Assembly (NCBI GenBank): GCA_025766275.1
Contig: JAFKAC010000008.1
Location: 1,426,001-1,490,000, forward strand
Length of the DNA stretch: 64,000 bases
Origin: Lactarius indigo
Lineage: Eukaryota > Basidiomycota > Agaricomycetes > Russulales > Russulaceae
Direction of reading: 5' to 3'
The notes beneath the pieces were generated by a model. It searched no databases. It saw nothing but the letters and a program-made list of their open reading frames with translations, and was not told the DNA's origin. Positions 1-8,086 of the stretch are shown here, piece by piece. Numbering within the stretch: position 1 is the stretch's first letter; each line of letters begins with the position of its first letter. Both the position numbers and the translations under genes were made by a program.

Positions 1-769
1 CCAGACAATGTCTTAAAGTCACCCAAACGTCCATGCACAACATGGATATATGGACCCAAATCATGCAAAATATGGACGAAGCAATGCTCCTCCCATGAAT
101 AGAACCCCATAACCTGAAGAAACACAAGGGGCTATGGTGGAAAGGCAAGGCTCTCATTGTTGTGGGAAACAACGACCTGAAACGGGGGGTAATTACCTTT
201 TTCCACGATACCCCAAGGGCCAGACACCCAGGGATCATGAATACTCTGGAATTAGTAAGATGCAACTTCTGGTGGCCTAACATGCGAAAGGACGTAGAAG
301 CCTATGTTAAAGGATGTGCCACATGCCAGAGCAACAAAATTAACCCCCATCAACAAAAGCTGCACTTATTCCCCATCACAACCAACCCTTCAGCCAAACC
401 CTTTGAAGTAGTATCAATGGATTTTATAGTCAAACTCCCCACTTCAAATGGATTTGACTCAATCCTCACAATCACTGACCACAATTGTTCAAAGGTGGCT
501 ATATTTATTCCTTGTAATGAAACCATCACATCAGAAGGAGTAGCCAAACTCTACCTCCGACACATATACCCCCATTATGGACTACCCCAAAGGATCATAT
601 CCGACCGGGACCCCAGATTTGCATCAACATTCATGAGACAGTTGTGCTCCACACTTGGGATACAACAAAATATATCCTCCGCATATCACCCCCAAACCGA
701 TGGACAATTGAAACGTACCAACCAGTGGCTAGAACAATATTTACGACATTGGTGCAACATGAAACAAGA
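1..769 (+). pseudogene. pol: gypsy A1 pol: integrase zinc domain and core (5' part)
   Basis: The translation carries the integrase HHCC zinc-binding segment, ending in CATCQSNK near 310-345, followed by the rve core. The first catalytic Asp lies in SMDFIVKLP (about 415-440) and the second in SDRDPRFAS (about 600-630). Where a catalytic Glu is expected after TDGQ, the copy reads LKRTNQ, so the third residue of the DDE triad is replaced. The codons before position 162 are also integrase-like (LWWKGKALIVV), with a stop further upstream. Reading breaks off at 769, where LTR A of element A2 is inserted. The missing continuation (DNWAETLPMAQF) is found at 29012. Confidence 0.85.
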
Positions 770-1346
770 TGTTACAATTTCTTTGCCTTCGGACTCGTTC
801 TTTCCTTACACTGCTGTTCCCCTTCCAATACTTTATGAGCCCTGTATGACTACGTGGACAATATGTTTACCTGGTTCCTATCATGTGCCTTGCTTATCGA
901 CAATCTCTTTTGATAAAGCTTGACATGTGCCAGTTTCCATCTTGTTCCCACTCATGCGTGAACCCACATGATTCACCTTTGTTCCACATTATGACTTTAC
1001 CTTGTCCCTCTTATGTATTTCCCTTTGTTTCTCGATCTAGTGATGGTGCCATCTGTTTGTAGGAGCCATACACAGTCTCCCCTATTTAAACCTAGTCTTA
1101 TCTAGCTTGTACGGTAGACTAGACTTCTTGTGTAATACTACACTCGTCTATACAAAGGTTGCCTTAGTGCATTCCCCATCTCGTGAACCCCCAGTTGTAC
1201 ACTAGGTCTTTGTACCTTAGCATTCCCTCTACAGTCCTTGTGACTCTTGTGCATCATTCTACTGAAGTTGAGCCATCGAGCTTGTACTACCGTGTATTGA
1301 CTGACTCGGTACAGGTCATACCTAACGCCCCTGTAGTGGCATTACA
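770..1346 (+). repeat. LTR A, 5' LTR of A2
   Basis: A 577-bp LTR running from TGTTACAATTTC to GTGGCATTACA. It is homologous to the 588-bp LTR at 32418-33005. It carries a TATTTAAA box at 1083-1090, with AGACTAGACTT 33 bp downstream (1116-1126). That 11-mer is the exact reverse complement of the sequence just after the LTR. Confidence 0.9.
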
Positions 1347-1348
1347 TT

Positions 1349-1359
1349 AAGTCTAGTCT
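1349..1359 (+). promoter_or_regulatory. primer binding site of A2 (self-priming type)
   Basis: AAGTCTAGTCT begins two bases after the LTR end. It is perfectly complementary to AGACTAGACTT at 1116-1126, which is the predicted 5' end of the transcript, 33 bp below the TATA box. Tf1 of fission yeast primes reverse transcription by folding its own RNA 5' end onto the primer binding site. The match here points to the same mechanism by inference. Confidence 0.7.
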
Positions 1360-1424
1360 CCTTGCACATCGTGGCTCTCACCAGCTGAAGCTGAACCAAG
1401 TTTGTCCAGGAGTTCCTGGAATGA

Positions 1425-3171
1425 CACCCCCACAACGACCTCCAATCTTTAGTCAAAGGAACTGCTGTCTGGAGAAACACTCCTCATGACGAAGGATATT
1501 ACGTCTTCGACCCCAACAAAAACACTTACAATCCCATTGAATATATCAAAGACCAACATATTTGGGCTTACATTGCCTACTCCAACAGAAAACAATCTTG
1601 GTATTCTGTTAAGCCAGTACCACAATCCCTTGGATTAGGACCAGGGAAAGGAAACATCCAAGCAATCGATGCTGATTCCAATGTCAAAGAACCTGACACC
1701 AACTTGGAAAATGAAAATAATCCAGCACACACCCCTACCATTACAAGACCAGTCAACTTCATGTCATATGCCAACATGTTGACCACACAACTCTTGACCA
1801 CCCTCACCAGTACCACAGGAGGACAACCCACTGCAAGCTCACCAGTGGTGGTGCATCCTTCAGGTAGTGGAGGACATTCTTTGGGAGGAAGTATGCTGGC
1901 AGGTGGAAGCAGCCCTTCAGGAGGTGCAGGAGGCAATCCTGGAGGCAGTGCGCCTGGAGGTGGAGGTGGTGTGCCTGGAGGCAGAGGCGGCGCACCTGGA
2001 GGTGGAGGTGGTGTTGGAGGCATTGCCACTGCAGCTGGCGGACCCCTGCCCCCAAATGGACAACTTGGAGGAAACCCCCCTCCAGAATTCACCAGAGATC
2101 AAGAAACCAGCCAAGCATTCCTCAATGCTTTTGCCCTCTACTGAGGAATGAACCCACATGTCCAACAGCTAGTACTCCCCTATTCACGAGCCATGACCCT
2201 GCTATCCTATATCCGAGGACCATTGGTAGACAATTGGGTAGAAGAACAGATCCAATGGCTGGTAGATCAACTGGCCAGAGGAGTGGTGATGAATGCTGAA
2301 AACCTATGGAACACGATAGAAACACACTTCATTCAAGCCTATACCAATACTACTCAGCAAAAAAAGGCACAACACGCTATCCAGACACTCCAAATGGATA
2401 AAGAAGATATCAATATGTATATTGCCAAGTTTTCCAATTTGGCAAACAAAGCAGGGTATAACAAAGATGAAGCCACCACCCTGGAAATCTTCCAGAAGGG
2501 ACTACCAGGAGCGCTGGTGGTAAATGCGATCAAGTTCCACCACCCAATAACATGGGACGATTGGAAGGCCACGGTTACCCTTCAACAAGCAGAATACCTC
2601 CTCCTCAAAGACAAACTCACCAAAGGAAGAAACAATAAAAAAGGAGGAGCCTCTTGGGACCAATGGCTGTTGACCCTGAACAAGACCTGAGACCTGAATG
2701 CAATGGACGTCAGTTGTACCCAAGCCCATGCAGCCATGACTGATGACGAAAAAAGGCAACTTCAAAAGGAAGGAAGATGCTTCCAATGCCTAGGACAAGG
2801 GCATATTTTGCGCTTCTGCCCCCAAAAGCCAGCAGCAACCGCCAAAACTGCAGACACCACCGCTCCAACCACAGCTACCACATCCATGACCTCCTAAAGA
2901 CCTCTTTCTAACAAAGAACAAGCTGAAGCACAGGTAGCCACCCTGTTCGCACAAAGCCCCAAAGTTCACAAACTTATGGCAAAAGAAGGATTTTCTAAAC
3001 ACTTGAACCCAGCAGCCTGGGCTAGAGCATTAAAAGGTAGCATGTACAATAGCAGATTCTGATCCATGTGAATTCCAGTTCTTTTCAAATCTGCACACAT
3101 GACAGCTGAATGAAGTGTCCTTATCAATTCCAGAGCAATGGATAACTTTATAAGTGCAAACTGTCATGAAC
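1425..3171 (+). pseudogene. gag: gypsy A2 gag and start of protease
   Basis: One reading frame with several in-frame stops (TGA at 2142, TGA at 2688, TAA at 2895). It has an N-terminal domain (EGYYVFDPNK...), a Gly/Pro-rich linker at about 1860-2040, a retrotransposon gag capsid domain (2148-2690), and a CCHC knuckle CFQCLGQGHILRFC at about 2778-2820. At 3120-3165 a decayed aspartic protease motif, NSRAMDNFIS, stands where DSGATDNFIS is expected. The frame ends where the B2 LTR begins at 3172. The Gly-rich stretch gives long spurious open frames on both strands. The element is inactive. Confidence 0.8.
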
Positions 3172-3850
3172 CTATAAACCTGGTCGTGACTCAAGGTGCT
3201 TAGGACCAGTGCAGATCAGGCTGGGCTTATGTCATCAACTTCCTAAAGGGGAAATCCGAAATCGGAGTTTGAATTTCGCTCTCCGACAATCATGTGATTA
3301 CCCTGTCTTTCCAAGTCACATGTGTATGTACACGTGTACCAATCAACAGTTGATCATTTATCGATCAACAAAGATAATCAACCAAGTCACAAGGAACACA
3401 TGTATCGATCATGGGTTCTGCAGCTGCTGTGGAATCAAGCCACTATGGCACAATATGGCGTCATTGACTGCGGTGCAGTTGTACCATGCTTATCCTTTAT
3501 TCTGATTGGACAGTATTAATGGTTATCTCTGGAATGTTCCAATCCACAGTATTGCGCAGCACTCGTGGACAGGCCCTAAGCCTGCCCTAAACCTACGCAC
3601 AGACCACCCCCTGTAGTATATAAGCTAGCACAATCTATTGGACAGTCCCTCAGACTGTCCACTTGTGACATCCTCCTTCTTGCCTCTCAGCTCCTTCGAG
3701 TGCCCCACTCATTGTGCACCACTACTCCTCTTTGAGCCAAGAACGTACCTTGTGTTCTTCTGCCCTCCTGTGTCACTCCTCCACACCCTCTACAGCCCCC
3801 AGTCCCTGCCTTTGCCGTGACCCCCTGTTAAGTGACAGTGAGTCATCACA
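3172..3850 (+). repeat. LTR B, 5' LTR of B2
   Basis: A 679-bp LTR from TGTCATGAACC to GTGAGTCATCACA, homologous to the B1 LTRs but clearly diverged, with many transitions. TATATAAG and the AGACTGTCCA start segment are retained. A GTGAGT donor begins at 3838. Confidence 0.88.
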
Positions 3851-3891
3851 CTTGGACAGTCTCACCAATAGACTGACTCCGGGCTGCCCCA

Positions 3892-4257
3892 GTGACTGAC
3901 TACAACTACAAGTACGACTTCTCGCAGTATGGTCAGTGGGACGGAGATTCTGCCAGCTACCAGTCAGAGTTCAACAACCAAGGTAGCCCCCTCAACTTCT
4001 CCCACACTTCCCCTGTTCCCTCCACCTCTGCTGTCCATCTTGACAGCCCCCACTTTACTACCCCCTACACTCCTGCCACATTTGGTAGTAGGGAACCCCC
4101 CACCCCTGTTGCCCTTGTTCGGGACGCAACCCCTGAACTAGTTTACCCTCACACTCCGGCTGAAGAAGCCACCCCCCATCCTTCCCCTCGACCCCTGTCC
4201 CCTAGCACTGCCCAGTTCTACAAAGAGGTCCTCAAGATTTTCAACCTCAACAGGAAC
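3892..4257 (+). pseudogene. B2 ORF1, first part
   Basis: This is the N-terminal part of the family B ORF1 protein (TDYNYKYDFSQYGQWDG...), a Tyr/Gln/Ser-rich start followed by Pro-rich sequence. There is no ATG. The frame opens at an AG|TG junction at 3892 that matches a predicted 3' splice site (intron 3838-3892). Reading is cut at 4257 by B1, with GGAAC duplicated, and continues at 14113. Confidence 0.75.
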
Positions 4258-4959
4258 TGTCACGAACCTATAAACCTGGTCGTGACTCAAGGCGCTTAGG
4301 ACCGGTCCGGAACGGACCGGGCTTATGTCATCAACTTCCAAAAGGGGAAATCCGAAATCGGAGTTTGAATTTCGCTCTCCGAAGGTCACATGATGCGTCA
4401 CGTGATTACCCTGTCTTTCCAAGTCACATGTGTACATGCACGTGTATCAATCAACGGTTGATTGTTTATCAATCAACGAAGATAACCAACCAAGTCACAA
4501 GGAACACGTGTCCTGATCACGAGTTCCGCAGTTGCTGCGGAATCGCACCACTATGGCGCAATATGGCGTCATCGACTGCGGCGCAGTCGCACCATGCTTA
4601 TCCTTTATTCTGATTGGACAGTATTAATAACTTATCTCTGGAATGTTCCAATCCGCAGTATTGCGCAGCACTCGCAGACAGGCCCTAAGCCTGCCCTAAA
4701 CCTATGCACAGACCACCCCCTGTAGTATATAAGCTAGCACAATCTATCGGACAGTCCCTCAGACTGTCCACTTGTGACATCCTCTCTCTTGCCTCACAGC
4801 TCCCTCGAGTGCCCCGCTCTTCGCGCGCCACTACCTCTCTACTGAGCCAAGAGCATATCTTGCGTCCTTTTGTCGTCGAGCACCTCTTCTCCACACCCTC
4901 TCAGCCCCCAGTCTCTGCCTACGTCGTGACCCCCTGTCGAGTGACAGTGAGTCATCACA
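4258..4959 (+). repeat. LTR B, 5' LTR of B1
   Basis: A 702-bp LTR from TGTCACGAACC to GTGAGTCATCACA, nearly identical to 13406-14107. It contains a TATATAAG box (4726-4733), a predicted transcript start at AGACTGTCCA (4761-4770), and a predicted splice donor GTGAGT at 4947, 13 bp before the LTR end. Confidence 0.95.
4726..4770 (+). promoter_or_regulatory. TATA box and predicted transcript start of B1
   Basis: TATATAAG at 4726-4733 lies 35 bp upstream of AGACTGTCCA (4761-4770). The latter is complementary to the primer binding site. If transcription starts at this A, as the spacing suggests, the RNA 5' end can anneal to the primer binding site. The same arrangement is kept in B3 (TATATAAG about 50386, AGACTGTCCA 50421-50430). 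Confidence 0.6.
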
Positions 4960-5001
4960 CTTGGACAGTCTAACCAATAGACTGACTCCGGGCTGCTCCA
5001 G
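4947..5001 (+). other. predicted intron 1 of B1 (contains primer binding site; creates ORF1 ATG)
   Basis: The donor is A|GTGAGT (4947) and the acceptor CCAG|TGGCTGAC (ends 5001), giving 55 nt. Joining the terminal A of the leader to TG makes the ATG that ORF1 otherwise lacks. The same donor and acceptor are kept in B2 (3838-3892) and B3 (50600-50655). The intron spans the LTR end and the primer binding site, so spliced RNA would lose the site. Confidence 0.6.
4962..4971 (+). promoter_or_regulatory. primer binding site of B1 (self-priming type) within a hairpin
   Basis: TGGACAGTCT starts two bases after the LTR and is the exact reverse complement of AGACTGTCCA at 4761-4770. Its 3' half also forms a local stem: CAGTCT (4966-4971) pairs with AGACTG at 4979-4984. 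That hairpin is kept in B2 and B3 with different loop bases. It could compete with primer annealing. Confidence 0.65.
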
Positions 5002-6263
5002 TGGCTGACTACAACTACGAGTACAACTTCTCGCAGTACGGTCAGTGGGACGGAGATTCTGCCAGCTACCAGTCAGAGTTCGACAACCAAGGTAGCCCCC
5101 TCGACTTTTCCCGTACTTCCCCTGTCCCCTCCACCTCCGCTGTCCGTCTTGACAGCCTCCGCTTCACCACCCCCTACACCCCCGCCACCTTCGGTGGTGA
5201 CGAGCCCCCTGCCCCTGTTGCCCTTGTTCAGGACGCAACCCCCGAACTAGTCTACCCCTACGCTCCGGCCAAAGAAGCCACTCCTCATCCATCCCCTCGT
5301 CCTCTGTCTCCCAGCACCGCCCAGTTCTACGAAGAGGTCCTCGAGATCATCGACCTCAACGGGAACGTCGTCCCCTTGTCCCCTGAACCCTGTGCCGAGT
5401 CTGCACCTCCCCTCCGAGTCCCGACCCCCTGCCCTCCTGTTTCCCTTCGTGGCTCTCCTTCACCACCTCCTGTTCTTCCTCCGACTCCTCATCACTCTCC
5501 GTCTCCTGTTCTGGTCCCCTCCCGCCTTGCAACCCCCGACTCGCCGATTAACTACGAGCGAGTAGCAGAACAAGGCCCCGTCTTTCTTCTGGCCCCTCAC
5601 CCCGACCAGGAGAACCTTCCCCCGCTTGGCGCCACCGCTTACCAAGCCCCTCCTTGTCTCCTTCACCAAGGAGAACACCCCCACCAGTACATTGCTGTCA
5701 TCACCCCCCAAGGAGAATCTTGGCGGCCCGCCTCCATCACACTCCGGGAACTGATCACTAAAGTTCCCCTCGCCACCTCCCTCGTTACCTTTCCCCCGAT
5801 CTTCCCTTCCGTCACCCCCTTTCATCTTCTTCCCCCTCACGTCTACACCCTCTTCCCGCGCATTGTTGACCCTGCTCAACACCCCGACTTCCCCCCCCTG
5901 TACGTCTGTTCCAAGGCCATCTATGACCTTCCCTCCCCCGACACCCCCTTTGGGACTATCCGCTACGACTTCAGGGAAGGCCTGAGACGTGTCTTCACCC
6001 CCCTCACTAACGTCCACAGGGCAGGGTACATTGACTCTCTAGTAACCCTAGAGATCCAGGACTTTTTGGACGGAAGGATTGTTACCACTTACGGACATTT
6101 ACACTTTTCTTTTAACGGACAAATCTACGCTTACCACCAGGCCTATTTCTTTGAGGACTTGGTTCGTTCTGCCCCCCACCTTCTTGCTTACTGTCTCTCA
6201 CCTCGAGTTCCTGCCGACCCCTTTAGTTTCATTTCCACCTTTCCCAACGACCAACCACTTTAG
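5001..6263 (+). CDS. B1 ORF1, unknown Pro-rich protein
   Basis: A 420-residue frame of unknown function, placed before gag. The first codon in the DNA is GTG. It probably becomes ATG by splicing (intron 4947-5001). Residues 1-30 are rich in Tyr, Gln and Asp, and residues 35-190 are rich in Pro, Ser and Thr. The last 200 residues are more ordered and better conserved among B1, B2 and B3, with a SPINY motif and the blocks QAPPCLLHQGEHPH, ITPQGESW and GYIDSLVTLEIQDFLDGRI. No signal peptide or membrane segment is apparent. The TAG stop at 6261 lies in the loop of a perfect 8-bp hairpin. I do not recognise the family; it may act with Gag or be a regulatory protein. Confidence 0.7.
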   Translation: MADYNYEYNFSQYGQWDGDSASYQSEFDNQGSPLDFSRTSPVPSTSAVRLDSLRFTTPYTPATFGGDEPPAPVALVQDATPELVYPYAPAKEATPHPSPRPLSPSTAQFYEEVLEIIDLNGNVVPLSPEPCAESAPPLRVPTPCPPVSLRGSPSPPPVLPPTPHHSPSPVLVPSRLATPDSPINYERVAEQGPVFLLAPHPDQENLPPLGATAYQAPPCLLHQGEHPHQYIAVITPQGESWRPASITLRELITKVPLATSLVTFPPIFPSVTPFHLLPPHVYTLFPRIVDPAQHPDFPPLYVCSKAIYDLPSPDTPFGTIRYDFREGLRRVFTPLTNVHRAGYIDSLVTLEIQDFLDGRIVTTYGHLHFSFNGQIYAYHQAYFFEDLVRSAPHLLAYCLSPRVPADPFSFISTFPNDQPL

Positions 6264-6308
6264 ATAAGTGGTTATATATTTGCCTTGTCTTGAAACGAGT
6301 GTTTTAAG
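6253..6308 (+). promoter_or_regulatory. two hairpins after ORF1 of B1
   Basis: The first is AACCACTT (6253-6260), loop TAGAT, AAGTGGTT (6266-6273); the loop contains the ORF1 stop TAG. The second is CTTGAAAC (6289-6296), loop GAGT, GTTTTAAG (6301-6308), with one G-T pair. In B2 the second stem is nine perfect pairs (15625-15646, loop GAGT), and in B3 it is nine pairs with one G-T (51945-51966, loop AAGT). Confidence 0.6.
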
Positions 6309-6319
6309 TGCAACGCAAA

Positions 6320-6371
6320 GTAAGTAAGTGTTTACTTATTTGAGTTTTGGACTTAAATTGAGTGATTTAAG
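6320..6371 (+). other. predicted intron 2 of B1 (creates ORF2 ATG), with 3' hairpin
   Basis: The donor is CAAA|GTAAGT and the acceptor TTTAAG|TGCC, giving 52 nt. The equivalents are 15660-15711 in B2 (52 nt) and 51979-52026 in B3 (48 nt). In all three the upstream exon ends in A and the downstream exon starts with TG. A hairpin, ACTTAAATT (6351-6359), loop GAGT, GATTTAAGT (6364-6372), covers the acceptor. Confidence 0.6.
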
Positions 6372-7354
6372 TGCCTCCTTCTACTCCATTCACCTTCAAC
6401 TTATCTGAAGAACAAAGGCTCGCGCGAGCCCGAGTTAACTTCAAGTCCCACAGGCAGCGGCAACTTGACCACTACTACCCCATCACTTCCACTTACGACC
6501 TCATCGATAACCCCCGTCTTGACTGTTGGACAGAACCCCCCACCGCCTTATGTACCCTTATCGACCTCTTTGACTTCAGAGAAGTCATCCCTGAAAGGGT
6601 TTATCACGAGTTTATTGACGATCTTTCTGAAGTCGTCAAGGCTGCTGACGAGCAACTCCTTTATTGGCATCTTTCGAACTCTGCCTCTGCCACCAATCAT
6701 CCAACAGACCAACTCCTAGTGTGGACCAAGAGCGACTATCTTTGGTTTGTCCACATTCCCCCTCGTCGAGACCACTACATTCGGCAACTAGAAGACGGCT
6801 TCTCTCTTCATTACGTTGACCGACTCCGCCTCACGTACCAGGAAATACAGATTTCCTTTCAAGAACTTCGAGTGGTCATTCACCCCAACTCTGCCCCCCG
6901 TTTAGTTATCTCCGATAGTTCGGAGCTCACTTATTCCTTCACCACCTCTCTGTGGGAAACTACCTTGTCCAACCCTGACCGAAACCTCGTCAACCCTAGT
7001 AACTGGCACTACCCCCCTTCAACCTCTGACGACCCAGAGTTAGTTTCGATTCTCAACGCTAGAGAAACTTTCCGGACTCTGCCCCTGCTCCACCGAATTA
7101 CAGATCAGCTACCCCCTAGTTCCCCTGAAACTGAAGACGAATCTTCAGATTCCAACATCTCCCTACACAACGGGGATACCAACCAGCCACCTAGTCCAAA
7201 CGACGGTTGGGGACCAACTCTGACCTCAGGCCCCTATTGGTGCTCTCAAGAAGTCTGCACCTGCGGTTATCGTCCCAACACCCCCCCGACACCCCCCAAC
7301 ATAGTGTTGTGGTCCCCTGGAGTTAACTATCTACCTTATAGAGAAAAGGTCTAG
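6371..7354 (+). CDS. B1 ORF2, unknown protein with Cys-rich C-terminus
   Basis: A frame of 327 residues between ORF1 and ORF3, unrecognised. It opens at AG|TG directly after intron 2 and has no ATG in the DNA. The N-terminus (LSEEQRLARARVNFKSHRQRQ) is charged and probably helical. The middle has conserved blocks such as LLVWTKSDYLWFVHIPPRRD and FQELRVVIHP. Near residues 290-300 there is a C-x4-C-x-C cluster (WCSQEVCTCGY) that could bind metal, followed by VLWSPGVNYLPY at the end. B2 and B3 keep the same blocks but carry stops. The TAG stop at 7352 sits in a stem pairing 7326-7333 with 7352-7359. The function is not known. Confidence 0.68.
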   Translation: MPPSTPFTFNLSEEQRLARARVNFKSHRQRQLDHYYPITSTYDLIDNPRLDCWTEPPTALCTLIDLFDFREVIPERVYHEFIDDLSEVVKAADEQLLYWHLSNSASATNHPTDQLLVWTKSDYLWFVHIPPRRDHYIRQLEDGFSLHYVDRLRLTYQEIQISFQELRVVIHPNSAPRLVISDSSELTYSFTTSLWETTLSNPDRNLVNPSNWHYPPSTSDDPELVSILNARETFRTLPLLHRITDQLPPSSPETEDESSDSNISLHNGDTNQPPSPNDGWGPTLTSGPYWCSQEVCTCGYRPNTPPTPPNIVLWSPGVNYLPYREKV

Positions 7355-7363
7355 ATAGTATAG

Positions 7364-7402
7364 ATTGTCGAGATAAATTTTACGAGTGTAAAATTTGACA
7401 AT
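7364..7402 (+). promoter_or_regulatory. GAGT-loop hairpin between ORF2 and ORF3 of B1
   Basis: AAATTTTAC (7375-7383), loop GAGT, GTAAAATTT (7388-7396) form nine perfect pairs. This is extended by ATTGTC (7364-7369) pairing with GACAAT (7397-7402) across a 5-nt bulge. B2 keeps both stems (16694-16733). B3 has a different, shorter hairpin here (ACTTTT, loop GCTG, AAAAGT, 53050-53065). Confidence 0.65.
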
Positions 7403-7492
7403 TTTCCAAGTCAAATCCTGGATCCAATTCATTGGGCAATTAACCTGGCATCATCACACGTCGCCCAAAGAAGAACTTGTCGACACTTCCAA

Positions 7493-8086
7493 GTGGACGA
7501 TCGGCCCATCGCCTCCACCCCTAGTACCCCTGTTACCCAAAGAAGGGCCCCCAGAGCTCGTCGAGCTACAAACACCCAGATTCCCCTTCCGAGTATTAAC
7601 CAAGCCGGTCCAAGTGAACCGGTGTACCCCAGTATCCAAGCAACCCCGACTGCAAGGCAGCATTCCACGAGCAGCGACGAAGCTCAGTATCTTGAGACCC
7701 AACCCCGAGAAATCCATTGTCATCTCCCTGAAGCTATCCTAGTAACCAAGAGCCTACCAACCCGAACCCCCCGAGAACTCGACGTGTTCAGAAGGCACTG
7801 TTCTTTGTTGTACCAAAACCGGCACAATCTTGAAACCCTGTACTTTTCCCAGCTGCTTACGCGCATAAGCGAGGTTTCGACAAGCCCTTTGTATTTCCAA
7901 GACTTCTTGTGGAGAAGTAAAACAACCCTGACCCACTTTGGTATTTGGGAAGAATACCATTGGATCCGTCGTTCACAAAGACCCCATCGTCCGGATAGAG
8001 CTATCCTCCTCCCCGCGTACAAAGTCTACTACCCCTGGAACCTGGACAGTTGGACTGTCACCCGTCTCACCAGAAGAGGTGAATGA
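7493..8086 (+). CDS. B1 ORF3, unknown basic/aromatic protein
   Basis: A frame of about 197 residues, unrecognised. It starts at CCAAG|TGGACG, again an acceptor-like AG|TG with no ATG. The donor for this junction is uncertain: the shared LTR donor, or GTGTAA inside the GAGT hairpin. Residues 17-26 are strongly basic (RRAPRARRAT). The C-terminal half is rich in Trp, Tyr and Arg (FLWRSKTTLTHFGIWEEYHW). The TGA stop overlaps the gag start as ATGA (8083-8086), which suggests termination-reinitiation. B2 and B3 keep the order but separate the stop and start by a few bases. Confidence 0.62.
   Translation: MDDRPIASTPSTPVTQRRAPRARRATNTQIPLPSINQAGPSEPVYPSIQATPTARQHSTSSDEAQYLETQPREIHCHLPEAILVTKSLPTRTPRELDVFRRHCSLLYQNRHNLETLYFSQLLTRISEVSTSPLYFQDFLWRSKTTLTHFGIWEEYHWIRRSQRPHRPDRAILLPAYKVYYPWNLDSWTVTRLTRRGE

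Noticed and set aside
1577..2092. Long Pro-rich open frame on the minus strand and overlapping frames on the plus strand
   Set aside because: They are shadows of the Gly-rich linker of A2 gag. GC-rich repetitive codons keep several frames open, and no domain or start context supports them.
3322..3519. Short frames repeated in every LTR B (also at 4365, 13513, 22904, 50076)
   Set aside because: They lie in the U3 region of the LTR, overlap on several frames, and change freely between copies.
5460..6017. 185-codon minus-strand frame
   Set aside because: It is the antisense of B1 ORF1. Its homologue in B2 (14227-14592) is only conserved because the plus strand is.
5001..7493. GTG start codons of ORF1, ORF2 and ORF3, as in bacteria
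   Set aside because: All other content is fungal. The GTG codons all fall on AG|TG junctions with intron-like flanks, so splice-made ATG explains them better.
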